Shown here piece by piece: positions 4,141-13,332 of a DNA stretch of 26,630 nucleotides. This stretch comes from a virus, in IMG/VR virus record IMGVR_UViG_3300008217_000067, positions 1 to 26,630 of that record; one strand, 5' to 3'. A program made the translations under genes and the position numbers. Numbering within the stretch: position 1 is the first letter of the stretch; the number at the start of each line of letters is the position of its first letter. The notes under the pieces are model-generated. The model was given only the letters and a program-made list of their open reading frames with translations. It did not search any database and had not been told where the DNA came from.

Positions 4141-7100
4141 CTAGGGCACAGCCTGGATAAGCTCGACCTTCCAGCCGCGGACGCTTGTCGCGTCGTTGTT
4201 CGATCCTACCGTGTTGTCTCCGCGCAGCAGTAGGTCGATCGTGCCTGAGATCGCCTCCGTGTGCGAAGTGTGGTCGACAAACGTCGTCCCTGTGCTCGTG
4301 TAGACCGTGACCCCGTTTGCCTCCTGCCCAGCCGCAGCGGTTATAGAGACTATTGCGTCGATCCTCCACGGGTCGCCGCCGTCACCCTGCCCTGTTCCGA
4401 TCTTTAATCCGCCGGTCCCGCCCCAGCGCAGGAACGCCGAACCTGTCTGCACTCCGTCGTCGAAGGTACCCCACGCCGTAATCTTGACTTGGTCCCCGAC
4501 AGACAGCTGGGCAGCGCTGAACTGGTAGCTCTTTAACGTCTGCTCTGCAGCGCCTACCGTGGACACGAGCGTAGCGTCGGCAGCGAGCACCGACGTCCCG
4601 CTAATAAGCGAAAGGTCTACTTCTGTCCCGTCGTCACGGACCCACCAGGCCTCGTTGGACCCTGCCGTGTCTCCTGCATAGAGTCCGGGGAGGAATACGC
4701 CAGCGCCAGGGCTCGGCCAGTTCGCAGGTCGCACGGCCTGCTCAGCGAATGCGATCCCTGTAGGGTCTATTATGTCGTCGAAAGTAGCCTTTCCTGTCGC
4801 ATGGACCGGGCCCGTGATAAGCACGCCGCCCTCACCGACTAGCAGACTGGTGCCCGACGAGACTCCAGCCGAAGTGAGGACGTCGAATTCTAGGCCTACC
4901 TGGGTATGAGTAAGGCGTACGCCGCCGCCGCCCTGCACGCCGGAGAACCCAGGCGTCCCGAAGACCATGCTAGCGCCGCCGCCTGGCAGGAAGAGGTCGA
5001 CCGGCCCCGCGCCGACCGATCCAGAGGCTGTCTCTCCTGGGTTATAGTCCCCGCTTTGGAGCGCGTAGAGCACGCTAGGCTCTACGAACTCTGGCGGCCC
5101 GAACACGATACCGCCAGCGGTCGCCTGGCCTCCTCCTCCAGCTGCGGTAAATGACTCCCAGGTCCCGTCTCCTTGAGCGACGACGGTAATAGCTGCGACA
5201 TTCCCAGCATTGGCAGGCACGCTCACCAGGTCTTGTATCCAGCCTCCGTTAGTGAAGTCTGTCTGCCCCTGGGCTGTCGCATATCCGCCTAGGATAATCC
5301 CGCCATTGAACCCCATGCTCTGTAGCGCTGTCGGCGTGCGGCTCGACTCGCCTCCTCCTCGTGCTTTGCGCACGGCGTCTGAGTCGCCCACTCGGGGGGG
5401 TGGCGTCTGTGCTGGGCGCCCGTATTCGTCAATAACGCCAGCGCCGTTTAGAGCCCAATAGGTGCTTGGCGTCATTGTGCCGCCGCCAAACACAGACAGG
5501 CCGCCAATTGGCAAACCTCCCCCCGAGATTGAGCCGTCGCCACGGCTTGGAGGCGGGTATCCAGTCCCTGAAGTCCCGCCGGGGCCGACTCCTGTTAGAC
5601 CATTGCCGCCGCCGCCGCCTGCTTTCTGATCGGGCCGCGTAGGCTCTAGTCCCCCCGGGTCTAGCGGGAGCTGCCCGCCTGGATAGCCGGGCCCCGTGTC
5701 CCAGCCGTCAACCTTGTCCCAGGCGCCCCAGCCCGCCGGAGGGTCCACCCATTCTTCGGGCGGATCCCAGTTCTCAAGCTGGCCGCCAACAGTCGTCTGA
5801 CCGGCCCCAGAGTTTGAATTTGGGCCACCGTCTGTGCCCAGATCCGTCGGCTCAGATCCACTGGGTGCATACTGCCCAGTGCCGCCTGGGTAGGTCTGCG
5901 GAACCCAGTTCCCTCCCATGTCTGAGAAAGGGCCTATATCGCCAGTCGTCCCGCCTGACGTCGGTAAGCCCGTGCCTGAGATCGAGCCGTCTCCGCGGGT
6001 GACTGGGCCTGGGTCATATGTCGTCCCCGCTCCAGTCCCGCCACCTCCCGGGGTAGTCTGGCATTCCTTTGGTGGGCCAGTATCGGTCTTCTCCGGCTTC
6101 TTAGGTCCTTTTTTGGTGACCTTCTTCTTTTTCGGGTCTCGCCTGCGACCTGTGACTGTCTTGGTCTCGTCCTGTGGAATAAAGAAGAAAGTCTCAGCAG
6201 CCCACCGCCACTTGCCTGGCGCGGTTCCGCCGCACCAGCCGTGGGCTACGCCACCGTCCCAGCGAAGGTGGACTGGGCTCAGGAAGGGGCCACCAAGAGT
6301 TGGGTCCTCCCATGGTTGAGTCTCAAAGTCCAGCGGCCCGTCGCCCATGGAGTTCTTGTAGAGCGCGTCGCAGGAGATATGCGCCGCGTTAACGGGCTCG
6401 CCGTCAACGGTGGTCCCGATCCTGTGGACGTCGCCCTGATCGCCAACCTCGAGGAACCCGCCCGAGCGCGCGGTGATCGACGCGAGGACGAAGCCAGCGG
6501 CCAATGGTTCCGGCGGTTTGTCTTTGGGCGGCTCTTCTTTCTCTTTTGGCGGATCCTCCTTGGGCCGCGTTTCGGTCTTCTCGGGCGGCGGTCGAGTCTG
6601 CGTCTCGTCGCCTGGCCTCCGCTCTGGGACCTCTGGCTGGTTCGGCGTCTTTCCCTGGGTCCGCTCCTGGTAGTTCTCGAGGAGCTTCTTCATGTACTCC
6701 TGGGTGTTAGTGATCCTCCCATGGGAGGTCTTCATGCCCTCCTCGCCCTGCTTAGGGACCCCCTCCTCTTCTCTGGCTTCGCCGCTGGCGCCACTGGAAG
6801 CGCCAGGCGTGTCGTAGACGAGGCCTCGCCCGTCCAGCCCGTCTTTGCCAGACAGGGTCAGCTGCCAAGCAAGCGTGTCATTTCCGCCTAGACACTTGCC
6901 TCCCGCCAGCTTTGCCACCCGCCAGAATGTGTGCAGTCGGGCTGCTCGGTCCTTATCGGGCTTGTCGTCTTTGTCGAGGTCGTAGACCAGGGTTCCCAGC
7001 TTGGGGTCTCCTGCCTTGTTGACCGCCACCAACGGCGCGCCGCCGGTCGCGAATGCCAGCAGCTCTTGGCTGTTCTCGTTGGTCGAGGCCAGGACAATCA

Positions 7101-7566
7101 GCGGCTGACCTACAGAGACGTCTGCCGCGTCTGGGTGAAGGCCTGCGACCTGCGCGCGATATCTCGGGTCCGCGGCCCAGCGTGAGTTTCCAGCCAGGCC
7201 CACGCTGACGGTGCGGCTATCGCTCTTCTTCTTCTTGTCCTGAGCGCGGGTGCGAGTGACCGAATTATCAGACTTGGTCGTAGTCTCCTTCTTGGAGTTC
7301 GACAGCGCGACGCCTGGAGCCGCGAACAGCCAAGACCCGTGCTGACGTAGCGCGGTGCTGGCGGTCGGAAAGTGCATTCCGCCGATAAGGTCACCGGAGG
7401 TCATTACTGCCGACTGAGATCCTTCGTGGCCCTCAATGACCCACTGGCCAAGGTCCCGCCGACCCTCGACCCGGCCACACATGACCTTCTCTCGGTTCTG
7501 CGGAAGGATCCCGCGGTGGTCCTGAAGCGGGAGCATGCCCAGGACTCTGAAGTCGGCAAGTTTCAT
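4141..7566 (-). CDS. Large tail fibre / receptor-binding protein (1141 aa)
   Basis: The ATG at 7566 overlaps the TGA of the upstream gene (ATGA); the frame's earlier ATG at 7704 lies deep in that gene. The N-terminal 300 residues form a compact non-repetitive part that may attach to the virion. Then comes a Pro/Lys/Glu-rich spacer (about 320-357), a further folded segment with Trp-rich motifs (WRWAAETFFFIPQ), a Lys cluster (about 475-495) and a long Gly/Pro-rich stretch (500-760) with two copies of RGDGSISG-x-GLP (near 523 and 673). The C-terminal 380 residues look like beta-rich fibre domains, ending in a jelly-roll-like part. Order and size fit a fibre or tip protein that contacts the host. 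Homology to a named fibre was not recognised. Confidence 0.75.
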   Translation of the reverse strand: MKLADFRVLGMLPLQDHRGILPQNREKVMCGRVEGRRDLGQWVIEGHEGSQSAVMTSGDLIGGMHFPTASTALRQHGSWLFAAPGVALSNSKKETTTKSDNSVTRTRAQDKKKKSDSRTVSVGLAGNSRWAADPRYRAQVAGLHPDAADVSVGQPLIVLASTNENSQELLAFATGGAPLVAVNKAGDPKLGTLVYDLDKDDKPDKDRAARLHTFWRVAKLAGGKCLGGNDTLAWQLTLSGKDGLDGRGLVYDTPGASSGASGEAREEEGVPKQGEEGMKTSHGRITNTQEYMKKLLENYQERTQGKTPNQPEVPERRPGDETQTRPPPEKTETRPKEDPPKEKEEPPKDKPPEPLAAGFVLASITARSGGFLEVGDQGDVHRIGTTVDGEPVNAAHISCDALYKNSMGDGPLDFETQPWEDPTLGGPFLSPVHLRWDGGVAHGWCGGTAPGKWRWAAETFFFIPQDETKTVTGRRRDPKKKKVTKKGPKKPEKTDTGPPKECQTTPGGGGTGAGTTYDPGPVTRGDGSISGTGLPTSGGTTGDIGPFSDMGGNWVPQTYPGGTGQYAPSGSEPTDLGTDGGPNSNSGAGQTTVGGQLENWDPPEEWVDPPAGWGAWDKVDGWDTGPGYPGGQLPLDPGGLEPTRPDQKAGGGGGNGLTGVGPGGTSGTGYPPPSRGDGSISGGGLPIGGLSVFGGGTMTPSTYWALNGAGVIDEYGRPAQTPPPRVGDSDAVRKARGGGESSRTPTALQSMGFNGGIILGGYATAQGQTDFTNGGWIQDLVSVPANAGNVAAITVVAQGDGTWESFTAAGGGGQATAGGIVFGPPEFVEPSVLYALQSGDYNPGETASGSVGAGPVDLFLPGGGASMVFGTPGFSGVQGGGGVRLTHTQVGLEFDVLTSAGVSSGTSLLVGEGGVLITGPVHATGKATFDDIIDPTGIAFAEQAVRPANWPSPGAGVFLPGLYAGDTAGSNEAWWVRDDGTEVDLSLISGTSVLAADATLVSTVGAAEQTLKSYQFSAAQLSVGDQVKITAWGTFDDGVQTGSAFLRWGGTGGLKIGTGQGDGGDPWRIDAIVSITAAAGQEANGVTVYTSTGTTFVDHTSHTEAISGTIDLLLRGDNTVGSNNDATSVRGWKVELIQAVP

Positions 7567-8420
7567 GCGGCCGCGACCTTCTCTAATGCGGTAAAAAACG
7601 CGTGGGCACACACGATCTCTCTGTGTATCCAGCCTTGTACATAGCTCGGTGGGATCCTGGCGGGGTTCCAGAGCACAGAAGCGTCTGCTGGATCTGTGAA
7701 CCACTTTTTGTACCAGGTGCGGTATTCGTAGGCATAGTGGATCAGGGGGGCCTCGACTGGTGCCTCGTATTCCCAGTTCGTCTGCGTCAGCTTCAGCCGC
7801 TGCGGCTTCTTGCCCACGACAGCGAGCGCCAGCGCGAAGGCCCGCATTTGGTCAGACCACTCCCAGCCCGGGAGATCGCAGAACAGGTCCATGATCTGCC
7901 ACCAGACCTCACCGAGATCCTTCGCGATCTCTATTGGGATCACATAGGGAACCCTGGCGCCCCATGTGTGGTTCGGGTCGTCGCCCAGGTCCAAGCCGAG
8001 ATCGTCAGCAATCCTCGCCGCGAGCCCTCCCCGGAGGTCGTTCGGGCACCTGTCGACAGCCAGTGTGGTGGGCCACGATACCTTGCGAGTCCAGACCATA
8101 TCAGGGTCCATGAGTACTATATGAGTAGCGCCCAGCTGCTTGCCTTTGTGGTATCCGTCGAGCAAAGACGCTGCAGTATTCCGCGCGGCCCATTCTCTGC
8201 TGCCCTCGCCCCGGTAGTTCTTGCTGGGAACGACAAGCGCGCCAGCCTCGCGACAGGCAAGGAACTCGCCTGTCAGGCCTTCTTCGTAGCCGCCATGAAC
8301 AACGATCATAGGTGCTACCCTCTGCCGCTTCAGACAGGAATAGGTCGCGACCTGAGCCTGCCAGCCGTGGTAGTACCAATTCTCACAAGAGATCACCACG
8401 AGGTGCTTACTCTCTGTCAA
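7563..8420 (-). CDS. Glycosyltransferase-like protein (GT-A type, 285 aa)
   Basis: The start is a TTG at 8420, chosen because GAGGG lies 6 bases upstream and no ATG is near; it overlaps the TAA of the upstream gene. The N-terminus (KHLVVISCENW) begins like a Rossmann-type strand. Residues 98-110 read ATHIVLMDPDMVW, a hydrophobic strand ending in a DPD, which fits the DXD metal/nucleotide-sugar motif of GT-A glycosyltransferases. Several Trp and Tyr residues in the last 80 (QTNWEYEAP, HYAYEYRTWYKKWF) could line a sugar site. Family assignment is by motif and layout, not by search. It lies between a large tail-tip protein and the fibre with coupled overlaps, so a virion or fibre substrate is possible; host surface sugars are the alternative. 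Confidence 0.65.
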   Translation of the reverse strand: MTESKHLVVISCENWYYHGWQAQVATYSCLKRQRVAPMIVVHGGYEEGLTGEFLACREAGALVVPSKNYRGEGSREWAARNTAASLLDGYHKGKQLGATHIVLMDPDMVWTRKVSWPTTLAVDRCPNDLRGGLAARIADDLGLDLGDDPNHTWGARVPYVIPIEIAKDLGEVWWQIMDLFCDLPGWEWSDQMRAFALALAVVGKKPQRLKLTQTNWEYEAPVEAPLIHYAYEYRTWYKKWFTDPADASVLWNPARIPPSYVQGWIHREIVCAHAFFTALEKVAAA

Positions 8421-10587
8421 CGAAGCCCTCTACGATCCTGCGCACGTCTGGTGGCAGCAGCGCCTGAGCGTCTACGGCAGGAGGCGAGGGCGCAAGCTCC
8501 ACGGTGGTAAGCGCGCCGCCCTCTTCGCCGCTCGCGAAATTATGCACGACCCGTGTCACTGTCCCGCCAATGGTGGCGTCCGGGCGGAACGTCGTCGTCA
8601 GCTGGCCTTCTGGGTGGTCCCTGTAGCGCATGAACTCACGGAGCGCGAAGGCCTTGGCAATGTCCTCTAACTGTCCCAGATTTACGGGGTCCCCTAGGTC
8701 TGGAAATTCAAAGTCCGATCCGCCCTCAGTAAACGCTGCGAAGAACTGCGGGGCCAGGTCGTCATTCCAAGCGAATCGTGCTACAGCGCGCGGGAGCCCG
8801 ACCCGGAGCTCGAGCACGGGACCCTCGCCCTGCTGCGAGCGGGGCGTAGCGCCCGGCAGGAGGCTTTCAGCCTCGCTTAATGTGACCTCCACAGGATAGA
8901 ACCGGCGGCGGTTATTGGGCGCGCCCAGGCTCAAGGTCACCAGGAACGAGAGTTCCATGTCCGGTGTCAAGAACGTGTCCTCAATGAATATCTTCCGCTG
9001 ATCGAACCGAGCGAGCCCGCCAGACCTCGCGACCGCTGCTGATCGCTCGTAGGTGTCTACCAGCCCTTTGAAATCCTCCTGCAAGACGACCTGCAGGATC
9101 CCTAGGTCCTGGTCAAGGACACGGACGATAGCAGGCGCTGGCTCGAGCTTGTCTAGGCGGGTCCCAATGATCTGATTCCCTACGTCCTCCTTGGCCAGCG
9201 TGTTTGAGAAGCGGTTCTGCGTCAGCTGGAACAGGGCCTGCTCCACCGAATCAGACTGGTTTAACGGCGTCCAGGCATGGACTACGCAATAGTCCTGGTA
9301 GGCCAGCGCTGGCGCGCGGGAGCCTGTCTCTGGGTCTTCGATTCCCACTCGGTAGGGATAGATCCGCTTTACCCGGTCTCGCCATATCTTGCCGATTAGA
9401 AAGGTTCGCCGGTAGTGTTCGCGGAGGAGCGCGATACGCTTACGCCAGACGCCGCCGCGGTCAACTTCCGGCGCGCCGTAGGAGTTCAGCGCGTTACCGA
9501 ACCAGTTCTCTCTGATTCTGGTCCGCGACAGCTCAAACGCTTTTGCCAGTGGGTTGGGCCCTTTGTTCTGGTTGCAGAACTCTATGTAATCGTCCAGCGT
9601 GAGCCATGTCCCGCGGACTACCCTCCTGGTAGCGTCGCCCACGGTAAACGTCCCGTCTTCAGGGACAGGGATCACGTTAGAGCAGCGCAGGAGCTCGCCA
9701 GCGTCTCTAGGCCTCGTCTCCTTGCCTCCGAGCGGATCAGACTCCTTGGTGTCTATCCTCGCCTCCACCTGTCGCTCATATAGAACCCTGATCTTGGCGG
9801 GTCGCTCCTTCCGCCTGTCTTGGCGCTCGAACAACGGGAACCCGACGATAGGTCGCAGCTCCACGAGCCCTTGGCGTGTCGTAGTCTCGCGCAGATTCGG
9901 GAGGCCTAGGGCCTGCGCCTCACCGTCTCCTTGGGTGTCGTAGAGAATGACCTGCCCGGTCCCGTCTACATAGACGTTTGCGCCGCCGCCTAGATAAGCC
10001 AGGAGCTTCGCCACCGCGGCGTCCCCTTGCATATTGAATTCCCAGTTTTCTACCGGAACTGTTGACGCGACCAAGACGTGGTCACGGTCGGTCCAATTGC
10101 CAGCCCCGGCCACGGTGTCCAGAATATCCCTCGCCACCTCTTCGCCGCTCCAGGCCACTCCGTTGTTGATAGACCAGGGAGCATAGGATACGTCGTCGCT
10201 GACGACGGTCTGCTGCGTCCGCGCGTCAGGGGGCAGGTTCCCGGATCCCGGGGACCGCTTGACGTTAGGCGTCTTCCTGCGGACATTGTAGTAGCGTGGG
10301 ACGAACACATACGCCCATTGGAATCGGCGGTCTACCAAGGTCAGAATGGTTGTGCTGGGGTTGCTGCTGGGTGCTAGGCCTAAGATCGTGAGTTGGGCAA
10401 TCTCCTTTGAGTCCCCCTCGTTCTCCAATTCCAAGACGGAGCCTAGGGCTGTGCCTACAGCGAACAAACCCTGCGCTGTCTCGCGGTCTACCTCGAGTTG
10501 GACGATTGACGGAGCAACGCCGGGGACCTCGATCCACCGGGAGCCAGACTGGACCTCGAGCGGGACACCGTCTAGCCGGGCGATCAC
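8407..10587 (-). CDS. Tail tip / baseplate-hub-like protein (726 aa)
   Basis: The GTG at 10587 overlaps the upstream TGA (GTGA) and has AGAGG about 10 bases before it. The protein is beta-rich and without low-complexity parts. Residues around 185-220 contain a GDAAVAKLLAYLGGGANVY segment followed by VDGTGQVILYD, a pattern often seen in hub proteins of tailed phages, where a small alpha/beta domain precedes a beta barrel. It stands after the tape-measure candidate and another large tail protein and before the fibre, the usual place of tip proteins. Hub identity is inference from position and composition. Confidence 0.6.
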   Translation of the reverse strand: MIARLDGVPLEVQSGSRWIEVPGVAPSIVQLEVDRETAQGLFAVGTALGSVLELENEGDSKEIAQLTILGLAPSSNPSTTILTLVDRRFQWAYVFVPRYYNVRRKTPNVKRSPGSGNLPPDARTQQTVVSDDVSYAPWSINNGVAWSGEEVARDILDTVAGAGNWTDRDHVLVASTVPVENWEFNMQGDAAVAKLLAYLGGGANVYVDGTGQVILYDTQGDGEAQALGLPNLRETTTRQGLVELRPIVGFPLFERQDRRKERPAKIRVLYERQVEARIDTKESDPLGGKETRPRDAGELLRCSNVIPVPEDGTFTVGDATRRVVRGTWLTLDDYIEFCNQNKGPNPLAKAFELSRTRIRENWFGNALNSYGAPEVDRGGVWRKRIALLREHYRRTFLIGKIWRDRVKRIYPYRVGIEDPETGSRAPALAYQDYCVVHAWTPLNQSDSVEQALFQLTQNRFSNTLAKEDVGNQIIGTRLDKLEPAPAIVRVLDQDLGILQVVLQEDFKGLVDTYERSAAVARSGGLARFDQRKIFIEDTFLTPDMELSFLVTLSLGAPNNRRRFYPVEVTLSEAESLLPGATPRSQQGEGPVLELRVGLPRAVARFAWNDDLAPQFFAAFTEGGSDFEFPDLGDPVNLGQLEDIAKAFALREFMRYRDHPEGQLTTTFRPDATIGGTVTRVVHNFASGEEGGALTTVELAPSPPAVDAQALLPPDVRRIVEGFVDRE

Positions 10588-12056
10588 CTGCTTTGACCTC
10601 TGGTCCTGGTCTTGGGCTGGTTTGTGCTCCCGCCTGATCCTTGCGCGCTCGCTGCTATGATCTCGAACTCCTCTGTGACGGTCTTTATCGTTACGAGCTG
10701 CTGGGTGCCCTGGATCCCGCGGAACCCTGGCTGGTTGCGGCTCCTGCGCGACAGCCGCACGGCCTCAGTCCCTGCCTCTGTCGTTGGAGTCGCGAGCTCG
10801 CCCAGCACGGTCGCGCCCTGACCTTCTCGGAGCACAATGCGTGGCGAGCCTCGGACCCCACCCGCGCCACCCAGCGCAGGCGAGGCTATGTCGCCCAGCG
10901 TGGTCGTGGTCGTGATCACCTGGCGGTTTAGCTTGCGGTTGGCCTGGTACTTGAATGCCTCGGTAGGGTTCGGCTCGTCGTCTGTCTCGTCGTCTGGGAC
11001 GACTTCGGGCCATGTGTAACGAATGATCTTCCCGAAGTCGATTGAGTCCGTGAACTCTATCTTTCGCTCCAGGAGCGAGCCGCCAGCCGTTCCAAGCCCG
11101 GTCAGCGTCGCTTGAATCGTGTGCTCGTCGAAGTTGTAGCCTGGCTCTACCGTCTCAAGAATCACAGACCCGCCCGCTACGGTCTCCATGTTCTGGGTGA
11201 TCCACGGCAGAATGGTCGTATCAAACAGGCTGACCATGTCTTCCTCTATCGTCTGGTCTACGGCAGCGGTGTACTCGGCGACGATCCGCTTTAGCGGTCG
11301 CGCGGAAGGGTCGCCGTCGGTGCCCTCGTCTACCACCTTGACGATCAGCGAAGGGTCAACAATCCCTGGGTTATCTAGCTGGCCTGAGTCCTGGTTAAAG
11401 AAGACCTGCCTATAGGATCGCTCGAACTCAACGGTGGTGTCTGTGACGTTCGGCGTATATCGCTCGGTCACGAGCTCTGCTGACCAGCCCAGAGCCGCAA
11501 TGATCGTGGCTACGCGCGCGGTGATCTCCGACAGGTAGACAGCGCTGGCCTTGACCACCGGCAGCCCTGGGTCTGCGGTGTATGCGCCACGCACCGTCAG
11601 GCCGCCACGCCTAGACGGGGTGTAGACCACGTCATACTCAAAGTCCTGCAGGAAGTCGTCGTCAACGGTTCGGGCTGGAATGCCAGCCTGAATCGTTACC
11701 TCGTAGAGCCTCGAGGTGTTCGTGTCAAAGCGCGGATCAGACTCGCCCACCTTGACGATCTCGGGCGTGACGTCGAAGCCTGTAGCGTCCGCGTCGCTGA
11801 GCTCGAGGGACTCAGAAGACAACAGGTTGACCCTCAGCGCCTCTCTTCGGCGGGTAAACAGTTCCTCCAGGGATACGCAGGCTGCAGCCAGAATGGACTC
11901 GGACGAAGCCTGCACGACGAACCGAAAGACCACGGTAGCGTCTACGGGCCCTTTTCTGATCCTGTGTATCCCTGTCAGGTGGAGATCAGCACCCGCGCGG
12001 GATCCCGGGATAGCCTGGCCCGCGTAGACAACCGACATTTCGCGAACGACTGCCAC
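10584..12056 (-). CDS. Tail protein, possible distal tail/tip component (490 aa)
   Basis: The start is the GTG at 12056, which shares its G with the TAG of the upstream gene and has GGAGG 6 bases upstream; the ATG seven codons later lacks such a site. The product is beta-rich and acidic, with many Thr/Val strands, and ends in a disordered polar tail (QGSGGSTNQPKTRTRGQSR). No named domain was recognised. It follows the short tape-measure candidate and couples to the 726-aa hub-like protein, so a role in the tail tip is likely. Its start site shares a 12-base DNA sequence with the nested scaffold start at 19354. Confidence 0.6.
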   Translation of the reverse strand: MAVVREMSVVYAGQAIPGSRAGADLHLTGIHRIRKGPVDATVVFRFVVQASSESILAAACVSLEELFTRRREALRVNLLSSESLELSDADATGFDVTPEIVKVGESDPRFDTNTSRLYEVTIQAGIPARTVDDDFLQDFEYDVVYTPSRRGGLTVRGAYTADPGLPVVKASAVYLSEITARVATIIAALGWSAELVTERYTPNVTDTTVEFERSYRQVFFNQDSGQLDNPGIVDPSLIVKVVDEGTDGDPSARPLKRIVAEYTAAVDQTIEEDMVSLFDTTILPWITQNMETVAGGSVILETVEPGYNFDEHTIQATLTGLGTAGGSLLERKIEFTDSIDFGKIIRYTWPEVVPDDETDDEPNPTEAFKYQANRKLNRQVITTTTTLGDIASPALGGAGGVRGSPRIVLREGQGATVLGELATPTTEAGTEAVRLSRRSRNQPGFRGIQGTQQLVTIKTVTEEFEIIAASAQGSGGSTNQPKTRTRGQSR

Positions 12057-12805
12057 TAGGGGCCTCCGATACCTTTGGCCAGGATCTCAAGGACGTTGAC
12101 GGCTCCTCGCTTCGCCAGGCCCAGCCGGTTACGACCAGCGATCAGCCGCCGCTCCTCGCGGCTCTGGAGGATCTCGTCACGCACCCGAGCGGCTTCGAAT
12201 GCCTCGCCGACAGGTGTAAAGATCAGACCACCCGCGCCCGTGTCTCCACCAGCCGCGAAGGCGTCCTCGATCCCTCGGGCCCGCAGGCGGCCCACGCCAA
12301 ACGAAGCCCGAAGAACTCGCATTGGGTCTGACATGAACGCGATCTGGTCAGTCTGCGCACGGATTTCGCCCTCTAGCTTGGCGAACTCCTCTCGAGTGAC
12401 GTTCCTGGGGATTGAGTCGATCCTGGGCTGCTCGAAATTCTCCGCGACGAAGCTGCTAACTGCTCCAACGACCTTGACGGCTGCGAAGCCTGCCGCGGCA
12501 GCTGTCAGGCCTGCGCGCCCGCCCTTCGCGATCCCACGCATGCGCTCCTTGATCGTCTCTTTTTTGAGCGCGCCAGCTATCAGGCCGCCGCCGAACCCAG
12601 GGCCCTTCTTCCCGGCAGGCGCTCGCTTGCCCGTCGGCCTCGTGGGCGCGCCCGGTGGCTGCCCGCGGGCCTGGTTGCCGCCGCCGCCAGCCTGCGATTC
12701 CCTTACGCGTTGCTCAGACCGCTCAGACTTAGACCGGAGTTCGCGGGCCTTTTTCTCGGCCTCCTTGGTGTTTAAGACAACCTTGATTTCAGCGCGTTCT
12801 GCCAT
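12056..12805 (-). CDS. Short tape-measure-like tail protein (249 aa)
   Basis: The ATG at 12805 opens with AEIKVVLNTKEAEKKARELRSKSERSE in spirit: a short strand followed by a charged helix, as at the N-terminus of many tape-measure proteins. A Gly/Pro-rich basic linker (about 38-80) follows, then a hydrophobic helix region (residues 95-120, rich in Ala/Gly/Val) that could be a membrane-active segment, then charged helices to the end. It lies just before the large tail-tip genes, where the tape measure is expected, and no longer candidate exists in the block. At 249 residues it is very short for this family. The ribosome binding site is weak. The identity is inferred from position and composition. 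Confidence 0.5.
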   Translation of the reverse strand: MAERAEIKVVLNTKEAEKKARELRSKSERSEQRVRESQAGGGGNQARGQPPGAPTRPTGKRAPAGKKGPGFGGGLIAGALKKETIKERMRGIAKGGRAGLTAAAAGFAAVKVVGAVSSFVAENFEQPRIDSIPRNVTREEFAKLEGEIRAQTDQIAFMSDPMRVLRASFGVGRLRARGIEDAFAAGGDTGAGGLIFTPVGEAFEAARVRDEILQSREERRLIAGRNRLGLAKRGAVNVLEILAKGIGGP

Positions 12806-12825
12806 GATCTGAGTGTAGCAGTCGC

Positions 12826-13332
12826 CTATGGCGAGCTCCCAGCCCCTGTCCAGGCAGACCAGGTGTATTGGCGCTGGGCTACATAGCCAACCTCGGCGTC
12901 TAGTTCAGCCGCGACCGCTGAAGCTGAGATCAGTTGGATTCGGACACCGTCCTGCTCTGAGAGTAGCGCTATGGCGTCAAACAGGACCTGCTCAAGCTCG
13001 AGCAAACCGCGCCCCTTGGAAGTCAGGCCAGTCCCTGGTCCTGCGCCCCCCATGATCACAGTCTCGCCCCATGTGTCGCCTGCTACAGCATGAGCGATCA
13101 GGATCGTAAACTTTTGGGTGACCAGGTCCGGCTCCTCGTCGTCTACCTCCATTTCAGCTGGCAGGATCAGGCAATAGGGCCACCGCACCTGGGATCGGTA
13201 GCGCTCACCGTCGATCCCGGCGGATACGATCACCTTCCCGAAGACCCGCTCACCGCCAAGACCTGGCCAAACAGCCGTAGCCAGCGCGGTCTTGATCAGC
13301 CCAGCTATGGCAAAGGTACTAGCCACGGGCAC
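12826..13332 (-). CDS. Tail terminator/completion-like protein (about 168 aa)
   Basis: The frame is open back to an ATG at 13377, but that start would overlap the upstream gene by 59 bases; the GTG at 13332 overlaps it by 14 and gives a typical beginning (PVASTFAIAGLIKTALAT). The ribosome binding site is poor for all candidates, so the start is uncertain. The protein is alpha/beta with a long middle strand pair, 'YCLILPAEMEVDDEEPD' before 'QKFTILIAHAVAG', and a central helix (LLELEQVLFDAIALLSEQ), the layout of tail terminator proteins such as lambda gpU types. Position between tube-like and tape-measure-like genes fits. Function is inference. Confidence 0.55.
   Translation of the reverse strand: MPVASTFAIAGLIKTALATAVWPGLGGERVFGKVIVSAGIDGERYRSQVRWPYCLILPAEMEVDDEEPDLVTQKFTILIAHAVAGDTWGETVIMGGAGPGTGLTSKGRGLLELEQVLFDAIALLSEQDGVRIQLISASAVAAELDAEVGYVAQRQYTWSAWTGAGSSP

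Noticed and set aside
7566-7704. Upstream ATG at 7704 as the start of the fibre gene
   Set aside because: It would overlap the preceding gene by 142 bases, while the ATG at 7566 overlaps its stop in the ATGA pattern used across the block.
7602-8510. Long open frame on the plus strand (302 codons) over the glycosyltransferase-like gene
   Set aside because: High GC gives long antisense frames. It crosses two minus-strand genes, has no start-stop coupling and its sequence has no protein-like pattern.
12075-12812. Open frame of 245 codons on the plus strand over the tape-measure candidate
   Set aside because: It mirrors the codon pattern of the minus-strand gene almost end to end, is Ser/Arg/Pro-rich, and has no ribosome binding site.
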